Part shown: positions 13,207 to 24,287 of the stretch, in pieces
How the letters are laid out: every line of letters starts with the position of its first letter
Position numbering within the stretch: the first letter of the stretch is position 1
From: Ricinus communis
Lineage: Eukaryota; Streptophyta; Magnoliopsida; Malpighiales; Euphorbiaceae
Assembly (NCBI RefSeq): GCF_019578655.1
Contig: NC_063259.1
Location: 25,469,277-25,533,276 of the forward strand
Direction: 5' to 3'
DNA: 64,000 nt
The notes under the pieces: generated by a model
What the model was told of the DNA's origin: nothing
The model's database searches: none
What the model saw: the letters and a program-made list of their open reading frames with translations, nothing else
Position numbers and translations under genes: made by a program

Positions 13207-14842
13207 TAGGGCTGAGCATGGATCTCGGTGATTCCCGTCCGAACCGAAAAGTACCAGAACCGAAAAAAACTGAAAGTTTTTATAACCGAATTGTACCGAT
13301 CCGATTTTTTTTACTATTACGGTATGGTACTGGTTCTTTAATAAAAATCGTACTGTAACCGTACCAGAACCGATCCGGACCAAACCGTAGAATCGAAGTT
13401 TTTACATATATTTATAAATAATTATTTATATTATATAAATAATACATATTAAAAAAATAATACATATACTCTATAAAAAAACTATTTTATATTTATCATT
13501 TATATGATTGAAGCAATTGTTATCGAAATACAAAAATAATACATATTAAAAATAACTATAATATTATAATATACTTTATACTTTATAAAAAATATAAGTT
13601 ATATATATATATATTAATATGTCATATAGTATATTGATACTAGTAATCTAGTATACATACTATTTTTCCTTATTTTACTTTTGATTGCTTGAGGACAAGC
13701 AATGAGCTAAGTGTGGGGTTATTTGATGTGCATAAAATACACAAATCTAAATGGGGTTTTTAAAATTGATTCTATGGACATTTGGATGTGAATTGGTTCC
13801 AACACTCACCCTATGCGTCTGTTTGTGTGCATTAGATCCAAAAGAAGTCAAAGAATGATAAAGAGAAGAATTGGAGCATAATTGGACGTCAAAGCTGCCG
13901 AAACGAGCTAAGTATGGGCATGAAAAAGCTGAACAAGGCCGTGTTGGTTTCAAGGAACACGGCCACCAACACGGCCGTTTTGGATGCATCAAACATCAAA
14001 GAAAAGAGAAGCTTTTAGGAGCACGGCCACAGAGAGTAACACGGATGTATACACCAGCCCGTGTTGGAAACATAGGCATCAACACGGCCGTATTGGCGTC
14101 GACAGGGAAAATTAATTAAAATATAAAAAAATATATTAAATTATATTTACAGTTTATTTTTTTTTTAAAGGATGAAACAAAACTTGACAAAAAATTTGTC
14201 AAAACATAACTTCTTACATATGTTTGTTTATTTTTGATGCTGTTAAGTGTTCTTGACATAATTTTTTACTTTTATTGTAAAAATTATTCAAGATCCTGAG
14301 ATTGGTGAGTCCCTTATGCCAAGATTAAATGTGAAGTGCTAATTTTAAGGGGAGGTAATAACATTCCTTTGCTAATTTTGGACATGTATTTTAGTGCTAC
14401 ATAAAATTTATAAATTTATTTATTTTAATGATTGTCATCTGTAAAATATTTTTATACTAGCAGTAACATATATTTTAATAGTTTGTATTTGAATATTGAA
14501 TGAATTATTTTATTTGCAAGTGACTGAATTACGAATCAGGTTGTTCAAGAATGTGATTGCAATTTTAATTCAGATTTTCATGCTATTTTTTTTAGGTTGG
14601 TAATCATATTTTCTCTAAATTTATTTGATTAAAGATGAGATTAAAGTTGTGTTTTTTAAAATTTTTAGAATCGAAAAAAGCACCGAACCGAACTGTATTG
14701 AACCGTAAAATTGGTACAATATGGTATTGGATCCTTTTATGTTTGGTACGTACTGGTACCTTCAATTTTAAAATAACCGAGGTTTGGTATGGTACTGGTG
14801 ATTTATAAATAACCGAATTGGACCGATCCGTACTCAGCCCTA
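13207..14842. mobile_element. non-autonomous hAT-type DNA transposon, complete ends
   Basis: The element starts TAGGGCTGAGCATGGATC and ends with the inverse of TAGGGCTGAGTACGGATC, an 18-bp terminal inverted repeat with two mismatches. It is flanked on both sides by the same 8 bp, GATCTTAT (13199-13206 and 14843-14850), the duplication size typical of the hAT superfamily. Subterminal regions (about 13230-13400 and 14670-14830) are packed with copies of motifs such as ACCGATCCG, GTACCAGAACCG and ACCGAATTG in both orientations, as expected of transposase-binding repeats. No transposase ORF remains, so it must have moved in trans. It carries an unrelated retrotransposon fragment. Confidence 0.88.
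13660..14119 (+). mobile_element. Ty3/gypsy (Tat/Athila-like) 3' fragment inside the hAT element
   Basis: The phrase GCTTGAGGACAAGCAATGAG, followed by AAGTGTGGGG and then TTTGATG, matches the arrangement just before the 3' LTR of many plant Tat/Athila retrotransposons: purine-rich tract, then the LTR starting with TG. The LTR start is followed by several copies of ACACGGCCGTGTTGG-like motifs (about 13935-14095), also common in these LTRs. The homology stops abruptly near 14110-14119. The ORFs on both strands here are not genes. Family assignment is from memory of these signatures. Confidence 0.6.
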
Positions 14843-14850
14843 GATCTTAT

Positions 14851-17800
14851 ATACTTAAATAATAATATTTTAATAATGAAATACTGACTAGATCTCTTTT
14901 TACTTTTTTTTTATTGTTAGAGTTCACAACATGTTAATAAATTTCAGTTTATGATTTTATTAAATGCTAAAATTAAAATCAATGTTGAAATAAGATGTTA
15001 AAATTAAAAATTAAACTATTACATTTTAAATTTAGTAACAAGTAGAAAATGTCAAATGCTTTTAACTATTAAACCTAATTTTAATATTATATAAAAAAAG
15101 AAAAACTTATAGATTTTCTAGATATAGTTTCTCCCCGTTTAGTATATACTTCTTTTATTCCGTTTATTTTTAAAATAAAATTTTGCTTAATTATTTATTA
15201 TTTTATTATGTTTCATATTATATTTCATATATATATAATGCAATATATATATATATATATATATATAATGCAATATTAATTATTTTTTCTATTTTATTAT
15301 TGTATTGAGATAACTGTAATAAATTTTACAATATTTATAGTGCAACTTTAGCTAATTTTCTCTTTATAATTAAGCTTATTAAATATTCTTTTAGTCCAAA
15401 CAAACTATTGAAAAATTATAATTAGCATGGAACTAACGGATGGGCGAAATATATTATTATTATTATTTTGTAGACTAAATGTATTATTATTATTTTTATG
15501 GAAGGACTCAAGTGACTAAACAAACTTACTTAATACATTGATAAGAACTAATCACGGCTTTAAGCATAAAATACTAATTTTTAATGCCTAATCTTCGCTA
15601 AACTCGTCTCAAATCTATCAACTAATGAAGGAAAAGCAAATTATAAAAGAGGTCTACTTAATGCTTTTTTCTTTTGTTATTACAAGTAAGAAAATATTAA
15701 TTTGGAGTTGAAATTTTATTTTAATTGATATTAAACTTGTGGATGCTTTTCTCAATAGTTGAAATTACATGCAAATGAATATAATTAGACAGAAATATCA
15801 CTGTCTTTCCTAATCCTATAGTTTAAACCTAATTGATCCCTATAATAAAGAGTTTAATATATTAGAAATAAAAACATGAAGTCAAATTAATTAAAACCAT
15901 ATTATCTTAAAAAGCACCAATTATTTATACATGTAAAAAAAAATAAAAAGAGAAAATAATTGAAGTAGAGATCTGTCCTCTCAATAACGAATTGGTGATA
16001 TGAATGCTGCATTAGATTGTGTCAGCAATACAATTACTCATTTGCTCATCCAGGGAGCGTACTATTTGTACAACGAATGAATATGTTAATTAGGAGAGTG
16101 TTTACTTTGATGGGTCCATACAGCTTATAATTGGTTTTTTCTCAATAATTATGTTAAAATATTTCGTAAAATTCTAAGGAACGGTAGCGGATAATTAGTT
16201 TACTTATAAATACTGTTAATTGTATTAATTCTTTAATAATAATTTTTTAAATTAATTTTATATAATTAGATTTTTATTATTTTTGAATAATTATTATTAA
16301 TAATTAATTAATTATAATATTTAAAATTAAAAAAATTATTAATAGAATTTAAATTTAAATTTTTATTTTATAAATAATTTTTATAAATATTTTTAATAAT
16401 AAATACAATTGAGGTAAAAAAATTTAACAATGGTGGTTTTAATTATAAATTATTTTAATTGATTTATATTATTGAATATAATATAATATAATATATTTAT
16501 CGATAAATTATACTTCACTTAACATACTAACAATAATCGCTAATTAAATTTTATCTAACAGTTTAATTTATCAACCATTTTACAGTTACCATAGCTAAAT
16601 CAAATAGGTCCTATATTCATAGTATAATTTTTTTTATATACATATTTTTAGAGTAATATTGATTAACAAAATATATTACTTTTATTTTTTTTATAAGCTT
16701 TTGTCCATTAATCAGTAGTAGTTCACAATTATAAGTTTCACCTATATGATTTTAATCTATAGACATAATTATAAGTTATATATAGATCCATCAATATATC
16801 AATTAAATATTTATAATTAAAAATAAATTTTACAATAATAGAGTACCACAAAAGTACCATAGTAAAATTCGTAATATTTGATAATTGGAGAGCTTTCGAT
16901 TTTAAATTTTCTCATTACCTATATATATTAGTAAAATTATGTTTATAATGAACACTTATAAACAAATTACTATGTTTTGAATAATTTATTATCCACTAAA
17001 TCTTAAACAGATAGTTTTATTTTATTTGTTTCTAAAAGTATAAAATTTGTTAGGCTTTATCTCGATTAAGAGATTTTAAATAAAACCTTTTTAAAATTTA
17101 TAAATTTATACTAAATTCATCATTGTAAATATAAAAAAAAATCAAAATTTATGAAATTTTTAGAAAAATTCTACCCTTTAAATATTTCATTTCTTAAAGC
17201 TTTAATTTTATATCTAAAAAGTAAAAAACTCGTGTATTCACTATTTAAAAATTATAAATTATTATAATATTTTTATTTCAATAAGTTACCTTAAGTCTAA
17301 ATCATTCCATCATTTTTGCAATTAATTTAAATGATTAAAATTGTAAAATGTATACATTTATAAGTTTATAGGTTTTTAGTTAAGTTTATGAATTTTAAAA
17401 TTTCTCCAACTAAAACTACTATTTAGCAATGGAAACTTAAGGATCCGCTTTAGATACAAAATTTGACTATTATCTTACTAAAATCTTTGTCCATTAGTTG
17501 GCCGGTGTGGGCACCTCCCGACATACACTTAACTCTACGTCACAGAATGAGTACACCCTCCACTGTCGTTTTTTTTTTTTTCTTTTCTTTTCCTTTTAAG
17601 AAAAAGAAGTTGAGAGGTGAAAATAGGTCCACCGTCGCTAATGACAGAAGACAGAAACAAGTAATTATTATTTGGACTTATTTGCATGGATTTATATTTA
17701 TATTTTGTCGTTGAAATCTGCCACTGAAAAAACAAAAAGTGAGTACAACAAAATTTATCTTATGGTTGTTTATAAATAGGGTTCTTGGGTACATGGATTT

Positions 17801-19198
17801 GACTGCTAAAGACTTGACCAAAAAAATCAAATGAATTCCAAAATGATACATGTATTTTAAATTTCTGATAGACAAAACACTCCCGCCCCACCAAAAAGAA
17901 AATAAAAAGCCAAATTATTTCTTTTCGATACAAATGCAGTTCTTATTAATTATGATAAAATAATTTCAGATAGTACAAATGTTGGTTTTTACATCGAGAG
18001 AAGCTGTAAAATTAAATTTGTAGTTTCAATATTAAAATAGTTATTCTTTTTAAATTAACATTTAGTCACGTTTTACATTAGTATATTTGCAACATATCTT
18101 TTTTTTTATTTTTAATCTTAAAGTTGGAGAACTTATTATTGTGAAAGGAACGTTGATCGTATGCATAAATGAGGAGACAATAATGTCGGCTGCCTGTGCA
18201 GTTTCTTTGTCAGCAAGCTTTATCCTAGCTAATGTTTTGAAATGGCTTAGCCAGATCAGATGTAGAAACAAAATCAAACTCCATCCGAATTTCTAAATTC
18301 TGATTAATGACTAGCAATATGTGGCAACTGCTAGATATATGAATTCTTAATTTTATTAGTTGGACAGTTGATTTTGGGACGAAGAAGGATAATAAATTCC
18401 TGATTAAAAAATAATCACATACAGCAACTTAGAATAGTCCAAGCAAAACCCTCTAATAAATCTACACACAACCCATCTAACTTAATGAGTTTGACACACG
18501 ATTGGACGTCGTGAATTAAATGGTATTTAATGATTTTATTGTTTGAATAGCGCATGCATAGGATGGTGGGAATCTATTTTAATTTAACTAACCTGTTGAG
18601 TTCAAAATTTAGATAGTAACTACCTTAGTTTTTTTTTTCTAATATAAGAGTATTGTTCGAAATTATATTCTTGAGATGCGCATCTTCCGCACCTACATAA
18701 TGTATTTAAAGTGGCAATTGTTTCCATTTTATAAGCAATATTCTATTCAGGGTCATATATTTATATTACAACTGATTACTAATATTTGTTTGTATTCATT
18801 CATTTAATGTCTTTATAGAGTTATCCAATTCACAGAGCCATTTTCCGTGTAAATTGTGTAATATATGTGAAAATGCATAAGACTCTTGATGGAAAACGAT
18901 GCCACTGCAGTTAAATAACTCGCAACTATATTGGTCCCAAATTAATTAAGATGCATATGTCAGACAACGAAAGAGGCCACATAGGCTAAAAAGACAAACA
19001 CAGCTGTATTATGTGGGTGGCCATATTACTCCCTGTTGAAGTCTCAAGTATGAATCTGAAGGTGCCCAATTTTTTGGTTGTATTTATTAGGCAGCACTGA
19101 GTTTTGCGTGTTTCCCTGAACTAACAGATTTACGATAAATTTTTCTTTATATTATTATTTTTAAATGATAAAATACGTATTAAATATTAAATATTAAG

Positions 19199-19244
<46 letters not shown>

Positions 19245-20423
19245 TATTTTGTTATTAAATATAGTATATATATCACCCTTGAATAAATTCTAATAAAATA
19301 TATATATATATACTATTTTGTTATTAAATATAGTATATATATCAACCTTAAATAAATTCTTTTAATTTTATATGCATGAAGTGTTTCTTCTAACTAGCCA
19401 GTAGAAATTGATAATGTTTCCGTTAAATATTTGACACAATTGGATAATTTGAATCATTAGAAATTACATGTGAAAGGGATGTACCTGGTGGAAGAAATAT
19501 TACTTATTTCATTTAACTTTGGAGTTATTCTTTTAAATATACCTCACTATTTCACCATTTCTCTTCATAACTCAAAACCAGCTATTGTTATCGACCACGA
19601 TGCAAAAAAGAAAAAGGCTAAAGAGACTGATGCGATCATATCAATAGTGAGGCTTACGAAGGAATTTCTGTGCACCAAGAAATTGACTATCATCTGTAGG
19701 TGACAGCTGATTGTGGGTTTTATGGAGTAAGAAGAATTATGGAATAAAATATTTCAAAGTGTACATCATTGAGTAAATTTATGTGGTTTCTTTTGCTGGG
19801 ATGATATAAACAAGATGCTTTGCATTTGAAGAAGGGGGAGAATTTTGAAGTTTTGCATTTAAAATTGGTTGCAGCTTGGAGTTTCTTTTAAGTGACTATA
19901 TTGATGTAAGAAAAGTTTGGTTGTCTTAGTTGGCTCATTGTCCCAGATGAACTAATTTTTTCCAAGCCAGCTTTCTATTTGTTGTGTTGGCCCTTAATCG
20001 CCCGCAAATACCAAACAACACGTAATTCCAGTCTATTAATAGATGTTGAAAAAGGACTTGATGTACGCAGAAATAAATAGATTCCGAGCTTTCACAAAAC
20101 ACAAGTAAAGTATGAGGACTAACTGAACTAAACACATAAAGTTTAGAGATTTAATGATGCATTTTACCTTTGTATTAGGGTTTTGTTCTTTTCTCTGAAT
20201 AAAATAAGAAACTAAGCCTCCTTACGTTACCATACAAATGCGATACAACGGGCTTGCTTCTATAAGTTTATGAAAGAAGTAATATAAATTATGAAAAAAT
20301 TTTGTTTAGACTTGATGTATATCTCTATCTATATATGCTATATTTATTAGTTTTAGATAATAAAATATGTGTCTATCATTTAATATTAAAATGTGAAGCA
20401 TTTATATATATGTGTTATTTTTC
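14851..20423. other. AT-rich intergenic DNA, no gene recognised
   Basis: Long AT-rich stretch with only short ORFs. Around 17460-17740, 18060-18300 and 19460-20150 the composition is more balanced, and decayed gene or transposon pieces are possible, but none has a recognisable domain or splice structure. Simple repeats occur at about 15229-15268 (TA) and 19204-19372 (listed separately). Confidence 0.5.
19204..19372. repeat. (TA)n plus two tandem ~71-bp units
   Basis: A (TA)n run at about 19204-19243 leads into two near-identical units, each with ACTATTTTGTTATTAAATAT then AGTATATATATCA and ending AATAAATTCT, starting near 19241 and 19311. Confidence 0.8.
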
Positions 20424-22003
20424 TATAAGTTGTGATGTATACATTAAAATTATATAAGAATTTAGGATAATGCATGTCTCATATTTTGAATTTGATTCTT
20501 GCTAAATTTAAATAGGAAAGAAATTATAAGATAAAAATAAAATAAAATATATAACGCAAGTTGGAATTACGATTTCATGATTTACTTTCCTTCTCATTAG
20601 CACACATTTGTCATTTTTTTCTTCTTATTATAATCATTTAACCATACTTTGTATGAATGTTGTTATTCTTTAATAATAAATAATAATAAATAAGTTCATA
20701 AAACACTTATTGGAATAATTATTTATTATATTTAGAAAAAAATAATTTAAAATATCTTAAGTATCTTTTTTAATAAAAAATTTGAGTACTCTATAAATAT
20801 TATGCTGAAAATATTTATTAGTTAATTAATTTATATATATTAATTTTTGAAATTTAAATTCTTTTCAATATTTGTGCTTAATTTTTAATATATAGAATTT
20901 GTATATTGACATATGTACTTATGAGATTCAAAACTATGTGTATTTTTGTAGTTTTTCTGTTAATTTATTAATTAATAAGTTACTTTTCTAATTAAATACG
21001 GATTCTAATTCTAAAAAATAATATATTAATAATAAATTAGTTTTCTAATTAAATAATGATATATAGTGAAATTACCTTTCGTATCTTTTTTCTGAACCCA
21101 CCGCTAAGAAAGATGTTCACTTTTTAATATATGTAGGCGGAAACGAGGGAGGAGGGGGGGAATCCAACTCATTCTTCCAGCTAGAGAGAATTTTTTTAGA
21201 GAAAGTGACAAAGCTCTCCTTCAAATATCCCATCTAGTTTTTTTAATTAGATAATAATTATTCTAAACAATAGCATATTAATTATATTCTAATATTATAT
21301 TAACTAATAAACTATTTAATTAGATAAATGATCTAATATAAAAATAATATTTTTAAATATTATATTTACTAATAAATTAATTTTTTAATTACATAATAAT
21401 TTATAATTTTAAAAATTAGTAATATCAATTATATAGATAGTTTTAATTTATATTATATTAAAATTAATTAATAAATTTTTCTAAGATAATTTTTATATTA
21501 TTGTATTAATAAAATTTTAATAAAATTAAAAAACAGTTAATTTGTTATTATTTTTTAAAATATTATTAAACTATATTTATAAATTTAATTTTATAATTAA
21601 AATAATAATAACAAGAATTATGAACGAATAAAAGATTAATTTTAAATAAAATTAGTATGGCAATTTTAGATTTTTTTCAAAGAGTTGGTGAATTGATAAG
21701 GTGGGTAGAGATTCATATAAAAAAAACAGAAAACCATGTGAGACCCGAATGAATACCCCTTCTTTTTATTGAGTTATTAAATTAGTGGGGACCGACTGGA
21801 ATCAAGTGCGTCATCTTGCTATGAAATTGAGCGCAATAAATTGAGATTGCTGGTGGTAAGGTATGAAAATCAAACCTGACGACCTCTGCTACACGGACTT
21901 GTTCATCTTGGTTCTTAATTATCATAATTTGTTTTCATCTACTTTCTATATTACTATTAACTATTATTATTATTGTTATTACTACTATTATTTTTACTAC
22001 TAA

Positions 22004-22057
<54 letters not shown>

Positions 22058-22085
22058 GTGGGTTGTTCTTTGCTTTGACTGATTG
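20424..22085 (+). repeat. segmental duplication S1, left copy
   Basis: Collinear with 54201-56140 at high but imperfect similarity. Shared landmarks are TATAAGTTGTGATGTATACA at the left edge, CAAGTTGGAATTACGATTTC, TCATCTTGCTATGAAATTGA and the (TTA)n tract at the right edge. The left copy lacks about 195 bp present in the right copy near 54295-54492, and has about 150 bp of its own around 21070-21230. It also lacks the organelle-like insert of the right copy and so records the pre-insertion state. No gene seen. Confidence 0.85.
22002..22054. repeat. (ATT)n microsatellite
   Basis: About 17 perfect ATT units at the right end of S1; the matching position in the other copy (about 56071-56111) also carries an ATT run. 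Confidence 0.95.
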
Positions 22086-22153
22086 GCATTGGATTAGTTT
22101 TCTTATTTCTTAGAAAAAGGAAAGAAAAAAAGAAAATTCAGTTGATATTTAAG

Positions 22154-22154
<1 letters not shown>

Positions 22155-22185
<31 letters not shown>
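22155..22185. repeat. (TA)n microsatellite near the viral insertion site
   Basis: About 15 TA units, roughly 365 bp left of the pararetrovirus array. Similar (TA)n tracts occur at 51546-51581 and about 53285-53306 in the right flank. Confidence 0.95.
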
Positions 22186-22188
<3 letters not shown>

Positions 22189-22324
22189 AATAATTATCAT
22201 TTTTAGTAATAAATCTACTTTTCAAGTTATGCATGTATTATATTATATGAACTTTAAATGTATATTTAATGAATTTATAGTTCGTTGATAATGAACCTGT
22301 TAATATTTAATGTTAGATTTATTA

Positions 22325-22548
22325 AACATAATTTTTAGGTTTATTATCTATAAAGTGTATATTCATCTATTATTAGTGTCGGATTCATTAAACATAAATT
22401 TTAGGTTTATTACTTATAAATTGTATATTCATCTGTTATTAGTTCATGTTCATTAAACATAAACATCAGGTTCATTATTTATAAGGTGTATATTCATCTA
22501 TTATTAGTATCAAATTTGTTAAATATAACTTTTAGGTTCATTACATAT
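22325..22548 (+). repeat. 224-bp flanking direct repeat, left copy
   Basis: Identical, base for base in my reading, to 50663-50886. It abuts the left end of the pararetrovirus array. It consists of about 3.4 diverged units of a ~66-bp minisatellite with the pattern CATTAAACATAA, TTAGGTTTATTA, GTATATTCATCTATTATTAG. Because the internal units differ from one another while the two flanking copies do not, the pair behaves like one duplicated target rather than two chance neighbours in an array. Confidence 0.93.
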
Positions 22549-22563
22549 CATATGCGGAGCAGG

Positions 22564-22790
22564 ATCGAATAATAGAGAAATAGTTTATAATAAAAGAAGA
22601 GAAAAGAGAAGAAGTAAGAGAAAAGAGAAGAAGTAAGTAAATAATTTAAACTTTTATTGAAAGAATAGATCGAATAATAGAGAAATAGTTTATAATAAAA
22701 GAAGAGAAAAGAGAAGAAGTAAAAGAGAAGAAGTAAGAGAAAAGAGAAGAAGTAAGTAAATAATTTAAACTTTTATTGAAAGAAGATTTT
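22564..22790 (-). repeat. duplicated pyrimidine-rich leader segment, copy A
   Basis: On the sense strand this is a run of CTTCTCTTTT-type repeats. The segment from the poly(A) signal to ATTATTCGA is present twice in tandem (about 100-bp period), including two AATAAA-containing ends. The same block is repeated at about 80 bp in the B-side leader and 70 bp in the C-side leader, so its length varies between copies. Confidence 0.75.
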
Positions 22791-22909
22791 ACAAAGAGAA
22801 AGTAGGGAAGATAGTTCAAGCATTCAAGTGATGCCTGCCTTCATCTAATTTACATCTATATATAATAAGAAGTAGGACACTATTCGGACTTCAAACAAGC
22901 TTGAGTCCG
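22772..22909 (-). promoter_or_regulatory. pararetrovirus promoter and poly(A) signal, 3' end of copy A
   Basis: Reading leftwards: an inverted repeat CGGACT...AGTCCG (22885-22909), TATA box TATATATAG (22856-22864), then AATAAA (22772-22777). In caulimovirids the poly(A) signal lies a short way downstream of the transcription start and is bypassed on the first pass. Here no viral unit follows: the promoter points out of the array into host DNA. Confidence 0.75.
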
Positions 22910-23090
22910 TTACATTATTACAAATAATTAAACTACTTTGTTAAAAAGAAAAGATTCTTGTCTGCCACTTTGTCCAATAATTACACCATTTCGTCAAAAA
23001 GAAAAGATTCTTGTCGCCACTTTGTCCATTCTTATCATCTTCTTTTGTCCGTTTTCTTCCATTTGTAAAAGGAAAAGATTCTTTGTCCAT
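22910..23090 (-). promoter_or_regulatory. upstream promoter repeats, copy A (type 1)
   Basis: Between the ORF2 stop and the TATA region are about three degenerate copies of a block with GGACAAAG followed by AGAATCTTTTCTTTTT on the sense strand. Copy E has the same arrangement. Copies B, C and D have a longer variant. The blocks look like duplicated enhancer units; the function is inferred. Confidence 0.5.
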
Positions 23091-24282
23091 TTAGTCAAAA
23101 ATAATGTCATAATTGTCGAGTCCATAGCAATCATCTTCATTTTGAGGAGTAAGACTTGGTCCACTAGTGCTTCCAGAGTCTTCATTGTCACTATCTCCAG
23201 GAGACTTGTGACAAAGCTTGTTCCAAGGCCGCTTTGAATTCCTTCTTTGTTGTATTTCCAGGATAATTTTGCTAAAATTTTACTTTTGTCCAGATAAAAA
23301 GTTAAATTGTTCCATAGATTGGCTTGTCATGGCTATCATGGGATTTTTTCCCATGAAATGTTTCAAAACAGTTTCTTTATTGGCTTGAATGTCTTTGCAG
23401 TTTGTCCACCATTTGACACTATATTCTCGAGCTAAGCGGTAATAGAATTTACATTTGGAGAGGGTTTATAAGGTTTCACCTTGAATTGCCAAGAAAATAT
23501 CCAAGGTAGGTTAAAAGTTTGGGAAAAAATAATCAATTTGTCATGTTTAAGAATGAGTAATTTTTCTTTAAAGATAGTAAATCCTTCCATAATTTTGGTA
23601 GGTAAAATTTCCGGGCATAGTCCAAAATATGTCCACCAATCGGAAAACCAATTGGGAAAGGTTTTGAGTTGGTTTTGTGAAACATAAAGAACCAAGAATG
23701 GTTCCAATTTGAAGATAAAAAGTATAGTACCGGGCTTTCTTGTAATCAAAATAATTGAAACAAGGAGGTGTAAAGGTATGAAATTTTTTTAGCGGTATAA
23801 GGATTTTGGTTCCGGTCGGTTAGGGTAAGGACTTTCAAAATTCTGCATTTTGAATAGGAGATCTTTTCAGAACGTCTTTATCAAAGGAATGTTCAATTTC
23901 TATTGAGTGAGTGTCCAAAAGGATAAGTTCGTAAAAGTTTTTTAATTTGTACGAACTTTCGGGAATGAAGAATTGTCCAGGAGGGAAAAATGTGTTGGAA
24001 TAATTGTTGGTAATTAGGATTTTCTAAATTTCCATTGAATATTTCGCCTTCAAGAATAGTTACAATTTGGTGTTGAGGTTTTGTGAAATATTTGGGTGGT
24101 TCGGTTTTAGAAGAACCTGGTTTTGTAACAGTTTGTAAAAAGTTGGATGGTTTAGGTGGGGTAGAAGGAGTTTTGTCAAGTATTTCAAATCTGTTGGTAG
24201 AAATCAACGAAGATTGTCCAGGACTTTTTAGCCCGCATGAAATCGGTACCGGAGATAATTTTTTCTTTATGGGAGTGCCCAT
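23091..24282 (-). pseudogene. pararetrovirus ORF2, copy A, frameshifted
   Basis: Starts MGTPIKKK at the ATG five bases after the ORF1 stop and ends YGLDNYDIIFD before TAA. Full length would be about 395 aa. Readable blocks are an N-terminal Pro/Ser/Thr-rich stretch, NPNYQQLFQHIFP, an aromatic core with FSDWWTYFGLCPEILPTKI, then a Ser/Asp/Glu-rich acidic tail. Several one- or two-base differences from copy E break the frame, for example near 23765-23800 and 23190-23270. No enzyme motif is recognised and I know of no assigned function. By position it is the second ORF of a florendovirus-like genome. Confidence 0.7.
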
Positions 24283-24287
24283 AAGAA

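Noticed and set aside
22321..22548. CRISPR-like repeat array
   Set aside because: The ~66-bp units are diverged, adjacent AT-rich minisatellite units without spacers, in a plant genome.
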